Position numbers and translations under genes: made by a program | Notes under the pieces: generated by a model | The model's input: the letters and a program-made list of their open reading frames with translations, nothing else | Told to the model about the DNA's origin: nothing | Databases searched by the model: none | Part shown: piece after piece, positions 46,595-56,951 of the stretch | How the letters are laid out: each line of letters begins with the position of its first letter | Numbering within the stretch: position 1 is the first letter of the stretch | Source of the DNA: Phycisphaeraceae bacterium | GTDB lineage: Bacteria; Planctomycetota; Phycisphaerae; Phycisphaerales; UBA1924 | DNA length: 64,000 nt | NCBI GenBank assembly: GCA_020639155.1 | Contig: JACKHF010000002.1 | Coordinates: forward strand, 620,001-684,000 | Reading direction: 5' to 3'

Positions 46595-47362
46595 ATGGCA
46601 CCATCCGATCTTGCTCATCTCACTATTGATGACCGCGTCGCGACACTCTCGCTCAACCGCCCCGATGCGCGGAACGCGTTGAGTATCGACTTGCTCGAAG
46701 CGCTGCACACCCAGATGGATGCTGTTGAATCGCTCTGCGCACAACCTGACAGACCTGTCGTACTCGTTGTGACCGGTGAGGGGAAGTCCTTCTGCGCTGG
46801 AATGGACCTGAAAGCGGTATTAGGCAATGCCGAACTCGCGCGCACCCTGCTCACGCGACTCGCGGAACTCACGCTCCGCATTCGCGCGATACCCATGGTC
46901 ACCGTTGCCAGTGTCAACGGTGCAGCGATCGGTGGCGGATGCGGTCTCTCGTGCGTGTGCGATATCTCCATCTCGCACGTAGACGCGAAGCTCGGATTCC
47001 CCGAGGTTGATCTTGGCGTGTGCCCGGCTGTGGTAGCGCCGTGGGTTGTGAGAAAGCTCGGCGCAAGCAGAGCGCGACAGGTGCTCCTCTCGGGCGGACT
47101 CATGACGGGGCAGCGTGGACACGAGATCGGACTCATCAACCACTGCGTTGCATCGCGCAATGATCTTGCAGCAAGGACGGTCGAGATCACGCACGCGATC
47201 GCGTCAGGCGGCGCGATGGCGCTCGCGGCAACGAAGGGCTTACTCAACGAACTCGATCACTCGCTCGATCGAGACATTGTGCTCAAGGGAGCGCAACTTT
47301 CTGCAGACGTACTCTCAACAGACGAGGCGCAACAGAGGCTTTCCGCAGCACTGAAAAAATAG
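46595..47362 (+). CDS. Enoyl-CoA hydratase family, methylglutaconyl-CoA hydratase-like (LiuC type)
   Basis: 255 residues from ATG 46595, CAGGA eight bases upstream. Crotonase motifs: 'NRPDARNALSIDLLEAL', 'GEGKSFCAGMDLKAVL' (oxyanion hole), 'GAAIGGGCGLSCVCDISI' and 'LGFPEVDLGVCPAVVAPWVV'. Of the two crotonase glutamates the second (FPEV) is kept and the first is Gly, a pattern I associate with LiuC-type 3-methylglutaconyl-CoA hydratases of bacterial leucine degradation. It follows the HMG-CoA lyase fusion gene by 28 bases and is probably in the same transcript; the product of this step would feed the lyase. Confidence 0.82.
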   Translation: MAPSDLAHLTIDDRVATLSLNRPDARNALSIDLLEALHTQMDAVESLCAQPDRPVVLVVTGEGKSFCAGMDLKAVLGNAELARTLLTRLAELTLRIRAIPMVTVASVNGAAIGGGCGLSCVCDISISHVDAKLGFPEVDLGVCPAVVAPWVVRKLGASRARQVLLSGGLMTGQRGHEIGLINHCVASRNDLAARTVEITHAIASGGAMALAATKGLLNELDHSLDRDIVLKGAQLSADVLSTDEAQQRLSAALKK

Positions 47363-47365
47363 CTC

Positions 47366-47405
47366 GACAAAAAACAAACAAAGCGTGACCCGGATGAGCC
47401 ACGCT
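47366..47405 (-). terminator. Probable terminator of the rpoBC transcript
   Basis: AGCGTG (47382-47387) pairs with CACGCT (47400-47405); on the minus strand it is followed by TTTGTTTGTTTTTTGTC. It lies about 42 bases after the rpoC stop, between the two convergent genes. Confidence 0.65.
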
Positions 47406-47446
47406 CTGCGTTTATACAACAGAAGAAACGTATCTCAACCGTTACC

Positions 47447-50400
47447 TCAGTCGAGACGGGATTCGGCGTTGCCCACCGTGAGATCCTTGAACTCGACATG
47501 CGGTGTCCCGAATCCCTCACGATCTGCACCGAGGCGTTCGGCTTCCATCGCGGCTTCTTCGAGAAGATACGACTCATCTTCAGGCTCGATTGGCGTGCCA
47601 AGTTTCTTCACACGGATCGACTGGTAACGACGGAACCCAGTACCAGCCGGGATCAGGTGGCCAAGAAGCACATTCTCCTTGAGACCGATGAGATCATCAA
47701 TCGCGCCGCGGAGTGACGCTTCAGTGAGCACCTTTGTTGTTTCCTGGAATGAAGCACCGGAGAGGAATGACTCGCTCTGGAGTGATGCCTTGGTAATACC
47801 GAGCAGCAGTGTACGACCCGATGCGGGGCGTCCACGACGAACCTTCGCCGGCTCCTTGCCCGCAGCTTCTGCACGTGCATTTGCTTCACGGAGAGCGGAC
47901 TTGTTGACAAGCTCGCCAACTCGCAGATCGGTACCGCCCGCATCAACCACAAATGCACGCGAAGCAATCTCCATGTTCTTCTGACGGAACACGTTGCGGT
48001 CGATCACTTCAACCGGAAGTAGATCGGTATCGCCCGGATTCTCCACACGAACCTTGCGAAGCATCTGTGAAAGGATCAACTCGATGTGCTTGTCGTTGAT
48101 CGGCACGCCCTGTGCGCGGTACACGTTCTGCACTTCCTCGATCATGTACTCCCAGAGTGCTTCTTCACCGCGGATACGAAGAATATCCTGCAGCACAAGC
48201 GGGCCTTCAGTCAGCGGCTCACCCGCTTCGACATAGTCACCCGAGTGAACAAGTGTGATCTTGTCCTTGGGGATGTGATGGTCCTTCTCAACACCAGACT
48301 CAGAAATAACGCGAATGGTGTTTTTGCCCTTGCGAAGGTCGGCGTGGATCTCGACACGACCCGAGATCTCTGCCATGACTGCAGGGTCCTTGGGCAGACG
48401 CGCCTCGAAGATCTCAGTCACGCGAGGCAGACCACCGACGATGTCCTGTGACTTTGTTGCGGCGCGAGGCTGACGTGCGAGCATCTGGCCCGCATGCACT
48501 TCCTGACCGTCTTCCACTTCCAGACGTCCCTTTGCAGGCAGGTAATGGAAGTCGAGAATATTCCCGTCCTTGTCGACGACATTGATCTGTGGGTGCAGAT
48601 CGCCCTTGTGCTCGATGATGATGCGGGCCTTCTGGCCGCGACCTGCATCTTCTTCGCGGTAGGTCTTGTCAAGTTCGATGTCCTTGAACTGGACAAGACC
48701 ACCCTTCTCAGCGAGGATGGGCATACGGTGCGGGTCCCACTTGACCAGCAACTCACCCTTCTTCACTTCTGTGCCATCGGCAACGTACAGGTTTGCACCG
48801 TACGGCACCTTGAACTTGTCAAGCTCACGACCCTCTTCACTCATGATTGCGATTTCGCCGTTACGCTTCAGCACAACGAAGCAATCCTTGCCTTCTTCAT
48901 CCTTCACGGGAACCGCGTTGCAGTCTCTGATTTCGAGCTTGCCCTTGTTGCCCGCTCGATATTCAGACTCTGTCACGGTACTCGTACCGATACCACCCGT
49001 GTGGAACGTACGCATGGTGAGCTGCGTTCCAGGCTCACCAATGGACTGTGCAGCAATGATGCCGACAGCCATGCCCTCCTCGACAAGCTTGCCTGTGGAC
49101 ATGTCCATGCCGTAATCAAGGACAGAACAACCTGTCAGACTGTCGCTGGTCAGCGGGCTACGCACAAGCACAGCCTGCACACCCATTTCCTCGATCCGCT
49201 GCGCGGCCTCGGCACTGATCATCTCGTTTGAGTTTGCAACCATCTCGCGTGTTTCGGGATCAACAATCTCATTCACACTGACACGGCCGACGATCTGTTC
49301 ACGAAGGGGCACATCGACCTCTTCGCCCTTGTAGATCGCACGCTTGAGAAGCCCGCGGCGTGAACCACAGTCGTGCTCACTGATAATGACCGACTGTGCA
49401 ATATCACACAGTTTGCGCGTCAGATACCCGGAGTCCGCAGTTTTCAGCGCGGTATCTGCAAGTCCCTTACGCGCACCGTGCGTTGATGAGAAGTACTCAA
49501 GGATGCGCAGGCCCTCGCGGAAGTTTGCACGAATGGGGGTCTCAATGATCTCGCCCGACGGCTTTGCCATCAGACCGCGCATGCCGGCAAGTTGCATCAT
49601 CTGCGACACGTTACCGCGAGCACCGGAATCGCTCATCAGATACACGGGATTCAGATATGGCTTTGCACCCGTATCGCCCTTGCTGACTTCCGTCCCTTCA
49701 TCCGTGCGATAATCATGCTTGAGTGTTTCGATAAGCGCCTTCGTCACCTGTTCGCGGCAGTGCGACCAGATATCCAGTAGCTGGTTGTATCGCTCACGTG
49801 GCGTAATGATGCCTCGCTCATAGTTCTTTTCGACGCGGTCGACCTTCTTCTGGGATTCTGCGAGGAGTTCAGCCTTTGCATGGGGAATGCGAAGGTCTGT
49901 TACGCCGAACGAGAGTCCTGCAACCGTTGAACGCTTGAACCCGATCTCCTTCATCGCATCAAGCAGCGCAATTGTGCCTGACTTGCCGCAAGCGATGAAG
50001 CAATCGTCGATCACACGTGCGCATCCCTTCTTGCCGAGTGCGCAGTTGTAGAACGGCATGCCCGCTTCAAGAATCTCTGAGAACAGAATGCGTCCCGGTG
50101 TCGTCACAACGCGACGATTCTCGGGCAGAGATTCGGGTGCGCCGCTCTGGCTGTTCACAATATGGGTAAAGCCGTCAAGACGGACCACAATCTTCTCATG
50201 GATATCGACGATGCCATGATCGAACGCGAGCAGTGCCTCCTGACGATCCTTGAACACCTTGTACTCTTCACGAGGACGATCATCCGGACGCTCGGTTGTT
50301 ACAAAGTACACACCCATCACAATATCCTGCGATGGCGAGATGATCGGCTTGCCGTTCGCGGGTGAGAAGATGTTGTGGACCGACAGCATCAGCACGTGTG

Positions 50401-51823
50401 CTTCCGCGTGCGCCTCAACCGAGAGCGGCAGATGCACCGCCATCTGGTCGCCGTCAAAGTCCGCATTGAACCCTGTACACACAAGCGGATGCACGCGAAT
50501 TGCATTGCCTTCGACAAGCACAGGCTCGAACGCCTGGATACCCATTCGGTGGAGTGTCGGTGCTCGATTGAGCAGCACTGGATGCTGATCGATTACTTCT
50601 TCAAGGATGTCCCAGACCTCGGCATCACGACGCTCAAGCATGCGCTTTGCGCTCTTGATGGTGTCTGCAAGCCCGTGCTCCTTGAGCTTGCGGATGATGA
50701 ACGGCTGGTAGAGTTCCAGCGCAATCTTCTTTGGCAGACCGCACTGCCATATCTTCAGTTCGGGACCAACAACGATCACAGAACGCCCCGAGTAATCAAC
50801 ACGCTTACCGAGCAGGTTCTCACGGAAACGTCCCTGTTTTCCCTTAATCATGTCCGTTAATGAACGCAACGCACGGTTCGATGAACCGAGCACGGGGCGG
50901 CGGCAGCGATTGTTGTCAAAGAGTGCATCCACTGCCTGCTGAAGCATGCGCTTCTCGTTGCGGATGATGACCTCCGGCGCGTTCAGATCCATCAGCTTTT
51001 TCAGACGGTTATTGCGGTTGATGATGCGCCTGTACAGATCGTTCAGATCGCTGGTCGCAAAGTTTCCACTCTCAAGCAGCACAAGCGGGCGAAGGTCGGG
51101 CGGGATCACCGGGATCACATCCATGACGAGCCACGACGGATCGTTGTCCGATGCGCGGATCTGTTCGACAAGCTTCAGTCGCTTGGACAAGTCCTTGATC
51201 TTCTGTTTGGAGCGTGTTTCTGTGAATCCCTTGCGAAGTTCGGCTGCCACCTGCGCCAGATCAATGCGAGCGATCAACTCACGAACAGCTTCAGCCCCCA
51301 TGCGGGCATCAAACGCGTTACCATACTTTTCTTCTGCGACGCGGAACTCTTCTTCTGTCAGCACCTGCTTGAACGTCAGTTCTGTGTCACCCGGATCGAC
51401 AACGACATAATCCTGGAAGTACACAATCTTTTCAAGGTCGCTGGTTTTCATGCCAAGCAGCGTACCAAGACGGCTCGGCAGGCTCTTGAAGAACCAGATA
51501 TGCACAACCGGGGCAGCGAGGTTGATGTGTCCCATGCGCTTGCGGCGAACGCGCGAGTGTGTCACCTTCACGCCGCAGCGATCGCAGATGATGCCTTTAT
51601 ACTTTGTGCCGCGATACTTGCCGCACGAGCACTCGTAGTCGCGCTCGGGGCCAAAGATGCGCTCGCAGAACAAGCCGTCCTTTTCGGGACGATATGTTCT
51701 GTAGTTGATGGTCTCAGGCTTCTTCACCTCGCCATAAGACCACGCGCGGATGTCGTTGGGTGATGCCAACGTGATCTTGACCGCGGAGAAGTCATTAATC
51801 CGGTCGTACACGCTCTCTGCCAT
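47447..51823 (-). CDS. rpoC: DNA-directed RNA polymerase subunit beta'
   Basis: 1458 residues. The N-terminal zinc-binding 'ECSCGKYRGTKYKGIICDRCG', the active-site metal loop 'NADFDGDQMAVH', the trigger-loop region 'MRTFHTGGIG' and a second zinc cluster region ('CGSRRG ... CSVLDYGMDM') are all visible. The ATG at 51823 was chosen because 'MAESVYDRINDFSAVKI' is the natural start and GGGAG lies upstream; the open frame to 51907 is not used. It lies about 117 bases after rpoB on the same strand. It is followed by a terminator. Confidence 0.99.
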   Translation of the reverse strand: MAESVYDRINDFSAVKITLASPNDIRAWSYGEVKKPETINYRTYRPEKDGLFCERIFGPERDYECSCGKYRGTKYKGIICDRCGVKVTHSRVRRKRMGHINLAAPVVHIWFFKSLPSRLGTLLGMKTSDLEKIVYFQDYVVVDPGDTELTFKQVLTEEEFRVAEEKYGNAFDARMGAEAVRELIARIDLAQVAAELRKGFTETRSKQKIKDLSKRLKLVEQIRASDNDPSWLVMDVIPVIPPDLRPLVLLESGNFATSDLNDLYRRIINRNNRLKKLMDLNAPEVIIRNEKRMLQQAVDALFDNNRCRRPVLGSSNRALRSLTDMIKGKQGRFRENLLGKRVDYSGRSVIVVGPELKIWQCGLPKKIALELYQPFIIRKLKEHGLADTIKSAKRMLERRDAEVWDILEEVIDQHPVLLNRAPTLHRMGIQAFEPVLVEGNAIRVHPLVCTGFNADFDGDQMAVHLPLSVEAHAEAHVLMLSVHNIFSPANGKPIISPSQDIVMGVYFVTTERPDDRPREEYKVFKDRQEALLAFDHGIVDIHEKIVVRLDGFTHIVNSQSGAPESLPENRRVVTTPGRILFSEILEAGMPFYNCALGKKGCARVIDDCFIACGKSGTIALLDAMKEIGFKRSTVAGLSFGVTDLRIPHAKAELLAESQKKVDRVEKNYERGIITPRERYNQLLDIWSHCREQVTKALIETLKHDYRTDEGTEVSKGDTGAKPYLNPVYLMSDSGARGNVSQMMQLAGMRGLMAKPSGEIIETPIRANFREGLRILEYFSSTHGARKGLADTALKTADSGYLTRKLCDIAQSVIISEHDCGSRRGLLKRAIYKGEEVDVPLREQIVGRVSVNEIVDPETREMVANSNEMISAEAAQRIEEMGVQAVLVRSPLTSDSLTGCSVLDYGMDMSTGKLVEEGMAVGIIAAQSIGEPGTQLTMRTFHTGGIGTSTVTESEYRAGNKGKLEIRDCNAVPVKDEEGKDCFVVLKRNGEIAIMSEEGRELDKFKVPYGANLYVADGTEVKKGELLVKWDPHRMPILAEKGGLVQFKDIELDKTYREEDAGRGQKARIIIEHKGDLHPQINVVDKDGNILDFHYLPAKGRLEVEDGQEVHAGQMLARQPRAATKSQDIVGGLPRVTEIFEARLPKDPAVMAEISGRVEIHADLRKGKNTIRVISESGVEKDHHIPKDKITLVHSGDYVEAGEPLTEGPLVLQDILRIRGEEALWEYMIEEVQNVYRAQGVPINDKHIELILSQMLRKVRVENPGDTDLLPVEVIDRNVFRQKNMEIASRAFVVDAGGTDLRVGELVNKSALREANARAEAAGKEPAKVRRGRPASGRTLLLGITKASLQSESFLSGASFQETTKVLTEASLRGAIDDLIGLKENVLLGHLIPAGTGFRRYQSIRVKKLGTPIEPEDESYLLEEAAMEAERLGADREGFGTPHVEFKDLTVGNAESRLD

Positions 51824-51940
51824 GTCGTTTTCGCTCCCACGTTCTGTGCGCCGAACGTTGCGATGTGTCTCTTTCGTGTGATGCAGATGTCTTTCAGCAA
51901 TCTGCACTGCGTGTCATGTCTTTGTCGATGCGTGAGTCTG

Positions 51941-54900
51941 CTACAACAAACTCGCGCCTTCAAGCTGGCGTTTCTCAAGCGTCACATTCATGCCGAGACC
52001 CTTGAGCTCGTTGCAGAGCACGTCGAATGCAACGGGCATACCTGCCTCGAGCTTGTTGACGCCCTTGACCATGGACTCGTAGATCTTGGTTCGGCCCTCG
52101 ACATCGTCGCTCTTGACGGTGAGCAGTTCCTGCAGGATGTACGAAGCGCCGTGTGCTTCCAGCGCCCACACTTCCATTTCGCCGAAACGCTGACCACCCG
52201 TACGGCTCTTGCCACCAAGCGGCTGCTGCGTGATAAGCGAGTACGGTCCGGTCGCACGCGCGTGGATCTTGTCATCCACGAGATGGTGCAGCTTCAGTAC
52301 GTACATGTAACCTACAGAGGTCCGCTGGTGGAACGCTTCACCGGTACGTCCGTCGTACAACTGGATCTTGCCAGTATTTGGCATGTGCGCGAGAATCTCG
52401 TCCCAACGTGGTGCCGAGCCCGATTCCTCGTAACTCGCAAGGCGCTCCTTCACACTCCTGTTTGCTTCATCAATTGCAGCATGGATTTCAGCTTCGGTTG
52501 CACCGTCAAAGACTGGTGTCACAGCCTGCATGCCAAGGATTGCCATCGCCCAACCAAGGTGCAGTTCAAGGATCTGCCCTACATTCATGCGTGAGGGCAC
52601 GCCAAGCGGATTGAGCAGAATCTCGACAGAGGTGCCGTCTTCCATAAACGGCATGTCCTGCTCGGGCACAATACGCGCAATCACACCCTTATTGCCGTGA
52701 CGTCCCGCCATCTTGTCGCCAACCGAAAGATGTCGCTTCGAGGCAATATAGACCTTTACCATTTCAAGCACACCGGAGGGAAGCTCGTCGCCGCGTTTCA
52801 TGTGCGCGAGCTTGCGTTCCTTCTCCTTGCGAACTGCCTGGATGCGAGGCCAGAACTGCGAGTACGCAATCTCTGCCTGTTCCTTGGTCTCCTTTGATCC
52901 CTTGATCCACTTCTTGTCGAATGTTTCGATCTGTTCGAGGATAACTTCGGGAATGTCTGACGCACCAACCTTCTGACGCGTCATCGGGTCGACCATGTCT
53001 GTCCCGACAATAGTGTTGACCGCGTTGACCATCTCGCGGAACAACTCGATGGCCTTGGTGTCCATCTCCGTCGAGTAGTCCTCCATCTGCTTCTTCAACG
53101 CCTTCTTCTGTGCTTCGGAAAGATGCTGACGACGCGAGAACTTCTTCGCACCAATCACAACACCCTCAACACCCGCAGGCACTTCGAGTGAATCGTTCTT
53201 CACATCCTCACCAGCGCGACCGAAGATTGCGTGAAGCAGCTTCTCTTCAGGTGTCAGTTCGGTCTTTGACTTCGGGCTGACCTTGCCAACGAGAATGTCG
53301 CCGGGCCCAACACGAGCACCAATACGGATCGTGCCGTCCTCGTCGAGATTGCGAAGCGCCTTCTCTGAGACGTTCGGAATGTCACGCGTGAACTCTTCAC
53401 GCCCAAGCTTCGTCTCTCGGATCTCTACGTCGAACGAGTCGATATGGATCGACGTGAATCGATCATCCCGCACAAGCTTCTCGTTGATGACGATCGCGTC
53501 TTCAAAGTTGTACCCATCAAATGTATTGAATGCGATCAGCACGTTCTTGCCGATCGCAAGCTCACCCTGTTGTGTTGATGCGCCATCGGCAATGATGTCG
53601 CCCTTCTTGACCTTCTGCCCCTTCTTTACGATGGGCTTCTGGTTCTGGCAGGTGCGCTCATTCAGACCGACAAACTTGCGGAGTGTGTACTCATCTGAGT
53701 TGTCGATAATGATGCGCTGCGAGTCAACAAAGGTGACCTCGCCGCCATTGCGAGCCTTCACCACCATGCCGGAGTTGCTACCAATGTCCTTCTCAAGACC
53801 GGTTGCAACCATCGGTGGGTCAACCTTGATCAACGGCACAGCCTGTCGCTGCATGTTCGAGCCCATGAGCGCACGGTTTGCATCGTCATGCTCAAGGAAC
53901 GGAATAAGCGCCGCACTGATGCCGACAATCTGCTTGGGAGCGATATCGACGTAATCAACCTGATTCGCGTTGACTTCCGTCAGTTCCCCACCGACACGAG
54001 CAAGAATTGTTCCCGTGCGAAGTGTGCCATCGTGCTCAAGCGAGTCGGTAGGTGCAAGCGTTGCACGCATTTCTTCGTCGGCGCGGAGATACGTGACCTC
54101 CTTGGACATCTCCCCATTCTTCGCAACTCGATATGGCGTGCGCAGGAAACCGTATTCGTCCACCTGCGAGTAGATGCCCATCGACACAATCAGACCGATG
54201 TTCGTACCTTCTGGTGTTTCGATCGGGCAGATACGACCGTAGTGCGAGATATGTACGTCGCGAACCTCAAAGCCCGCACGCTTCCGGTTGAGACCACCCG
54301 GACCAAGTGCCGAGAAACGACGCTCGTGGATCAGACTGGACAGCGGGTTTGTCTGGTCAACAACCTGAGAGAGTTCTGATCGGCCAAAGAAGAAATCAAT
54401 CGCAGAACTGATCGAACGTGAGTTGAGCAGATCTGCAATCTTTGCAAGCTCGTCGGGGTCCTTGACCGACATGCGCTCCTGCACGGTGCGCTTCAGCTTC
54501 AGGAAGCCCTTACGGAGTTCCTCGACTGCAAGCTCGTCGAGCGTGCGCAGACGGCGATTTCCCAGATGGTCAATGTCATCCACAACAGCAACTGATTTGC
54601 CTGTGTCCGGATCCTGGCGATTGGAACGAAGATCAAGCAGGTACTGGATGACACGCAGGTAGTCCTCGGCCTGAATGAACATCAGATCCTCGGGCATGTC
54701 CAGACCAAACTTGCGGTTGATACGGAATCGACCGACGCGTCCGAGACGGTACCTGTTGTCGTCGAAGAACTTCTCAACAAACAACTGCTTTGCCTTGTCG
54801 ACCTGTGGCGGGTTGCCTGGACGGAGCTTTGAGTACAGCTTGAGCATTGCCCGGTCGTAGTCGTTGTCAGCGTGCTCAGCAAACTGCTCCAGTTTCTCCT

Positions 54901-55753
54901 CTGCAATCGTGTTCAGAAGAAGCACATCCGACGGGTTCTGAATGACCTTCACCTTCTTGAGGCCGGACTGCTGGATCGGACCAACGGAGTCACCAATCTG
55001 ACGACCGACATGGATAATCTCTTCGCCTGTCTCGGGATGGAAGATGGACTCAGCAGCCCAATCGTCCTCTGTCACCTTCTCAACTTTCTGGTCGGTAATC
55101 TCATAGAAGAGACTGAGCAGAGCCTCTGTGGAAGCGACGGTTTCGTCGAGGCATCGAAGGAATGTTGTCGCAGTCAGCTTGGCCGACTGGTCAATGCGCA
55201 TCGCCAGCACGTCTTTCTTTGTCACCTCAAGCTCAATCCACGATCCGCGTTCCGGAACAATGCGCGACGAGTGGAGCGGCCTATCGCCCTCGCTCGTGAG
55301 GATCGAGAAGTCAATGCCCGGAGACCTGTGAAGCTGTGAGACAATGACGCGTTCCGCACCGTTGACGATGAACTCGCCACCTCCAAGCAGAATCGGGAAC
55401 TCGCCGAGGTAGATATCTTCTTCGGGGAGATCGGGCTTGCCCTCGCGCCACAAACGAACACGAACCTTGAACGGCATGCCGTAGGTCAAACGCAACTCTC
55501 GGCATTCGTCTGAGGTGTACCGAGGCTCATCAAGCTCGTACGAGATGTACTCGAGCTTCATTGTGCCGTCATACGACTCAATCGGGAAGATCTCGTGGAG
55601 GAGTGACTCGAGTCCAAACTCCTTGTTTCGATCTTCCGGTCCCTGTGAGAGTTGAAGAAACTTCTCATACCCGCGTGTCTGCGTGAGTGTCAGATCAGGC
55701 ACTGGAAGTGCATCACCCCGCTTCGAAAAATCACGCACAGTACGCTTCTGCAT
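51941..55753 (-). CDS. rpoB: DNA-directed RNA polymerase subunit beta
   Basis: 1270 residues. Typical RpoB landmarks: 'SQLHRSPGIDF', the rifampicin-region 'FFGRSELSQVVDQTNPLS' and 'RRFSALGPGGLNRKRAGFEVRDVH', 'PIETPEGTNIGLI', 'GKNVLIAFNTFDGYNFEDAIV', 'GDKMAGRHGNKGVIA' and 'GGKSRTGGQRFGEMEVWALEAHGA'. At the rifampicin region the residues are the usual sensitive-type D, H/N and S equivalents as far as I can align by eye. The upstream neighbour is a glycosyltransferase, not rplL, so rpoBC has its own promoter region here. Confidence 0.99.
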   Translation of the reverse strand: MQKRTVRDFSKRGDALPVPDLTLTQTRGYEKFLQLSQGPEDRNKEFGLESLLHEIFPIESYDGTMKLEYISYELDEPRYTSDECRELRLTYGMPFKVRVRLWREGKPDLPEEDIYLGEFPILLGGGEFIVNGAERVIVSQLHRSPGIDFSILTSEGDRPLHSSRIVPERGSWIELEVTKKDVLAMRIDQSAKLTATTFLRCLDETVASTEALLSLFYEITDQKVEKVTEDDWAAESIFHPETGEEIIHVGRQIGDSVGPIQQSGLKKVKVIQNPSDVLLLNTIAEEKLEQFAEHADNDYDRAMLKLYSKLRPGNPPQVDKAKQLFVEKFFDDNRYRLGRVGRFRINRKFGLDMPEDLMFIQAEDYLRVIQYLLDLRSNRQDPDTGKSVAVVDDIDHLGNRRLRTLDELAVEELRKGFLKLKRTVQERMSVKDPDELAKIADLLNSRSISSAIDFFFGRSELSQVVDQTNPLSSLIHERRFSALGPGGLNRKRAGFEVRDVHISHYGRICPIETPEGTNIGLIVSMGIYSQVDEYGFLRTPYRVAKNGEMSKEVTYLRADEEMRATLAPTDSLEHDGTLRTGTILARVGGELTEVNANQVDYVDIAPKQIVGISAALIPFLEHDDANRALMGSNMQRQAVPLIKVDPPMVATGLEKDIGSNSGMVVKARNGGEVTFVDSQRIIIDNSDEYTLRKFVGLNERTCQNQKPIVKKGQKVKKGDIIADGASTQQGELAIGKNVLIAFNTFDGYNFEDAIVINEKLVRDDRFTSIHIDSFDVEIRETKLGREEFTRDIPNVSEKALRNLDEDGTIRIGARVGPGDILVGKVSPKSKTELTPEEKLLHAIFGRAGEDVKNDSLEVPAGVEGVVIGAKKFSRRQHLSEAQKKALKKQMEDYSTEMDTKAIELFREMVNAVNTIVGTDMVDPMTRQKVGASDIPEVILEQIETFDKKWIKGSKETKEQAEIAYSQFWPRIQAVRKEKERKLAHMKRGDELPSGVLEMVKVYIASKRHLSVGDKMAGRHGNKGVIARIVPEQDMPFMEDGTSVEILLNPLGVPSRMNVGQILELHLGWAMAILGMQAVTPVFDGATEAEIHAAIDEANRSVKERLASYEESGSAPRWDEILAHMPNTGKIQLYDGRTGEAFHQRTSVGYMYVLKLHHLVDDKIHARATGPYSLITQQPLGGKSRTGGQRFGEMEVWALEAHGASYILQELLTVKSDDVEGRTKIYESMVKGVNKLEAGMPVAFDVLCNELKGLGMNVTLEKRQLEGASLL

Positions 55754-55939
55754 GTTGTCCTACTCCCATTGTCCGCTGACTACGATCTCTCACGTGTTGG
55801 CAGCGCGCAAAATCGATATCACCGCCCCCACGTGTATGGAGACGGAGCGATGCTGCTCGCCACATTTACGCGACCAGTGTGTTCATTCAATCCTGGTACT
55901 GAGAAAATCCTGATGTTCGGTGCCGGCTCTGCGAACAGG

Positions 55940-55969
55940 ATACTAGCCCCTCTGCAAGTCACGGGCCAA
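55940..55969 (-). promoter_or_regulatory. Candidate housekeeping promoter for rpoBC
   Basis: On the minus strand TTGGCC (55969-55964) and TAGTAT (55945-55940) are 18 bases apart, resembling -35 and -10 boxes. This would leave a leader of about 180 bases before rpoB. The match is modest and unverified. The rest of the 262-base gap (55754-56015) shows no gene. Confidence 0.3.
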
Positions 55970-56015
55970 CGAGAACTTTTCAGTATTTTCACACAATCGA
56001 CAGTCCTATAAGTAT

Positions 56016-56810
56016 TTATAGATCCCCGCCAGCATCATCGGGAGCTCGCGTCCTATCTAGCTCAATCAGAATTGCATGCTTCATCATGGTGCCGATCGAG
56101 GTGCTCGCAGCAGCGAGCCAACCGGGGTAGCCGTCGAGAAATCCTCTCTTCAGCACCAACTGCTTGAACATAGAACCGACAGGTGAACCCACCAGTCTGA
56201 TGTAGGACCCACGCCTGCCCTCCGCCTGCATTGACAAGGCCATCCGTCGTGCATGGCTGGCCTGTTTGGCAAAGAAGTCAGCAAAGGTGGTGATCGAGTC
56301 ATGCCGAAGCTCGCCACTGAGCTTGACTCCCTTCACAGATATGCCGGGGAGACCATCGAGTTTGTCGTGCGGATCCAGCCCGCCAAACTGATGGGTACCA
56401 CGAAGAATCAGACGCCTCCGCCACTCAGGCTGCCAGACATGACGCAATGGCTTATCCCTGAAATAGACCACACGGTTGAGCGTTCCGGCGTTGACTCCTG
56501 GTTCATTTGACTCAATAACCCGCTTGATCGAATCGCGAAGTTCCTGATTGAGTGATTCATCGGAATCCAGCGCAAGCACCCACGCACTTGTACACGCATC
56601 AAGCGCGAGTTGCTTGGTTTTCACGTATCCAAGCCATGGGGTGTGAACAACTTTGGCGCCAGCATCCTCAAGCAGTGCCAGTGTTCCATCGGTCGAACCT
56701 GAGTCGGCAGCAACAATCTCTTGTGCAAATCCGCGCACAGAATCAAGCGTACGACCGATTGTCGCCTCGTTGTTCTTGCATGCAAGAGATACCGAGAGAT
56801 TGAGCGCCAT
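56016..56810 (-). CDS. Family 2 glycosyltransferase (WaaE/KdtX-like)
   Basis: 264 residues. A GT-A fold: 'LNLSVSLACKNNEATIGRTLDSVRGFAQEIVAADSGSTDGT' with the nucleotide-sugar motif, then 'WVLALDSDESLNQEL' with the DxD-like metal motif, 'WQPEWRRRLILRGTHQF' and a C-terminal amphipathic region ('FADFFAKQASHARRMA'). This matches the lipopolysaccharide core beta-glucosyltransferase group (WaaE). It lies upstream of rpoB on the same strand but 262 bases apart; no other LPS gene is adjacent. Confidence 0.82.
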   Translation of the reverse strand: MALNLSVSLACKNNEATIGRTLDSVRGFAQEIVAADSGSTDGTLALLEDAGAKVVHTPWLGYVKTKQLALDACTSAWVLALDSDESLNQELRDSIKRVIESNEPGVNAGTLNRVVYFRDKPLRHVWQPEWRRRLILRGTHQFGGLDPHDKLDGLPGISVKGVKLSGELRHDSITTFADFFAKQASHARRMALSMQAEGRRGSYIRLVGSPVGSMFKQLVLKRGFLDGYPGWLAAASTSIGTMMKHAILIELDRTRAPDDAGGDL

Positions 56811-56879
56811 CAGATGAGAGCATATCCCTTCGAATGGTGGGATGGAGTGTGCCAGTCCTCAATTCGACCAACATGAACG

Positions 56880-56930
56880 ACAGGTAAAAAGAAGGACGGC
56901 GTGCATCCAGTCTGGAAACACGCCGTCTGT
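56880..56930 (-). terminator. Terminator downstream of the sugar dehydrogenase gene
   Basis: GACGGCGTG (56895-56903) pairs with CACGCCGTC (56919-56927), with an inner TCCA/TGGA stem; on the minus strand it is followed by CTTCTTTTT. The plus-strand side also has TGTTTTAT, so it may work both ways. Confidence 0.85.
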
Positions 56931-56951
56931 TTTATGAGAATAGATGCAGCG

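Noticed and set aside
48494..49231. Long plus-strand ORFs antisense to rpoC and rpoB
   Set aside because: They mirror the codon pattern of the essential genes on the other strand and carry no domain of their own.
55652..56011. 119-codon plus-strand ORF across the rpoB upstream region
   Set aside because: Half of it is antisense to rpoB and the rest has no ribosome site or protein-like composition.
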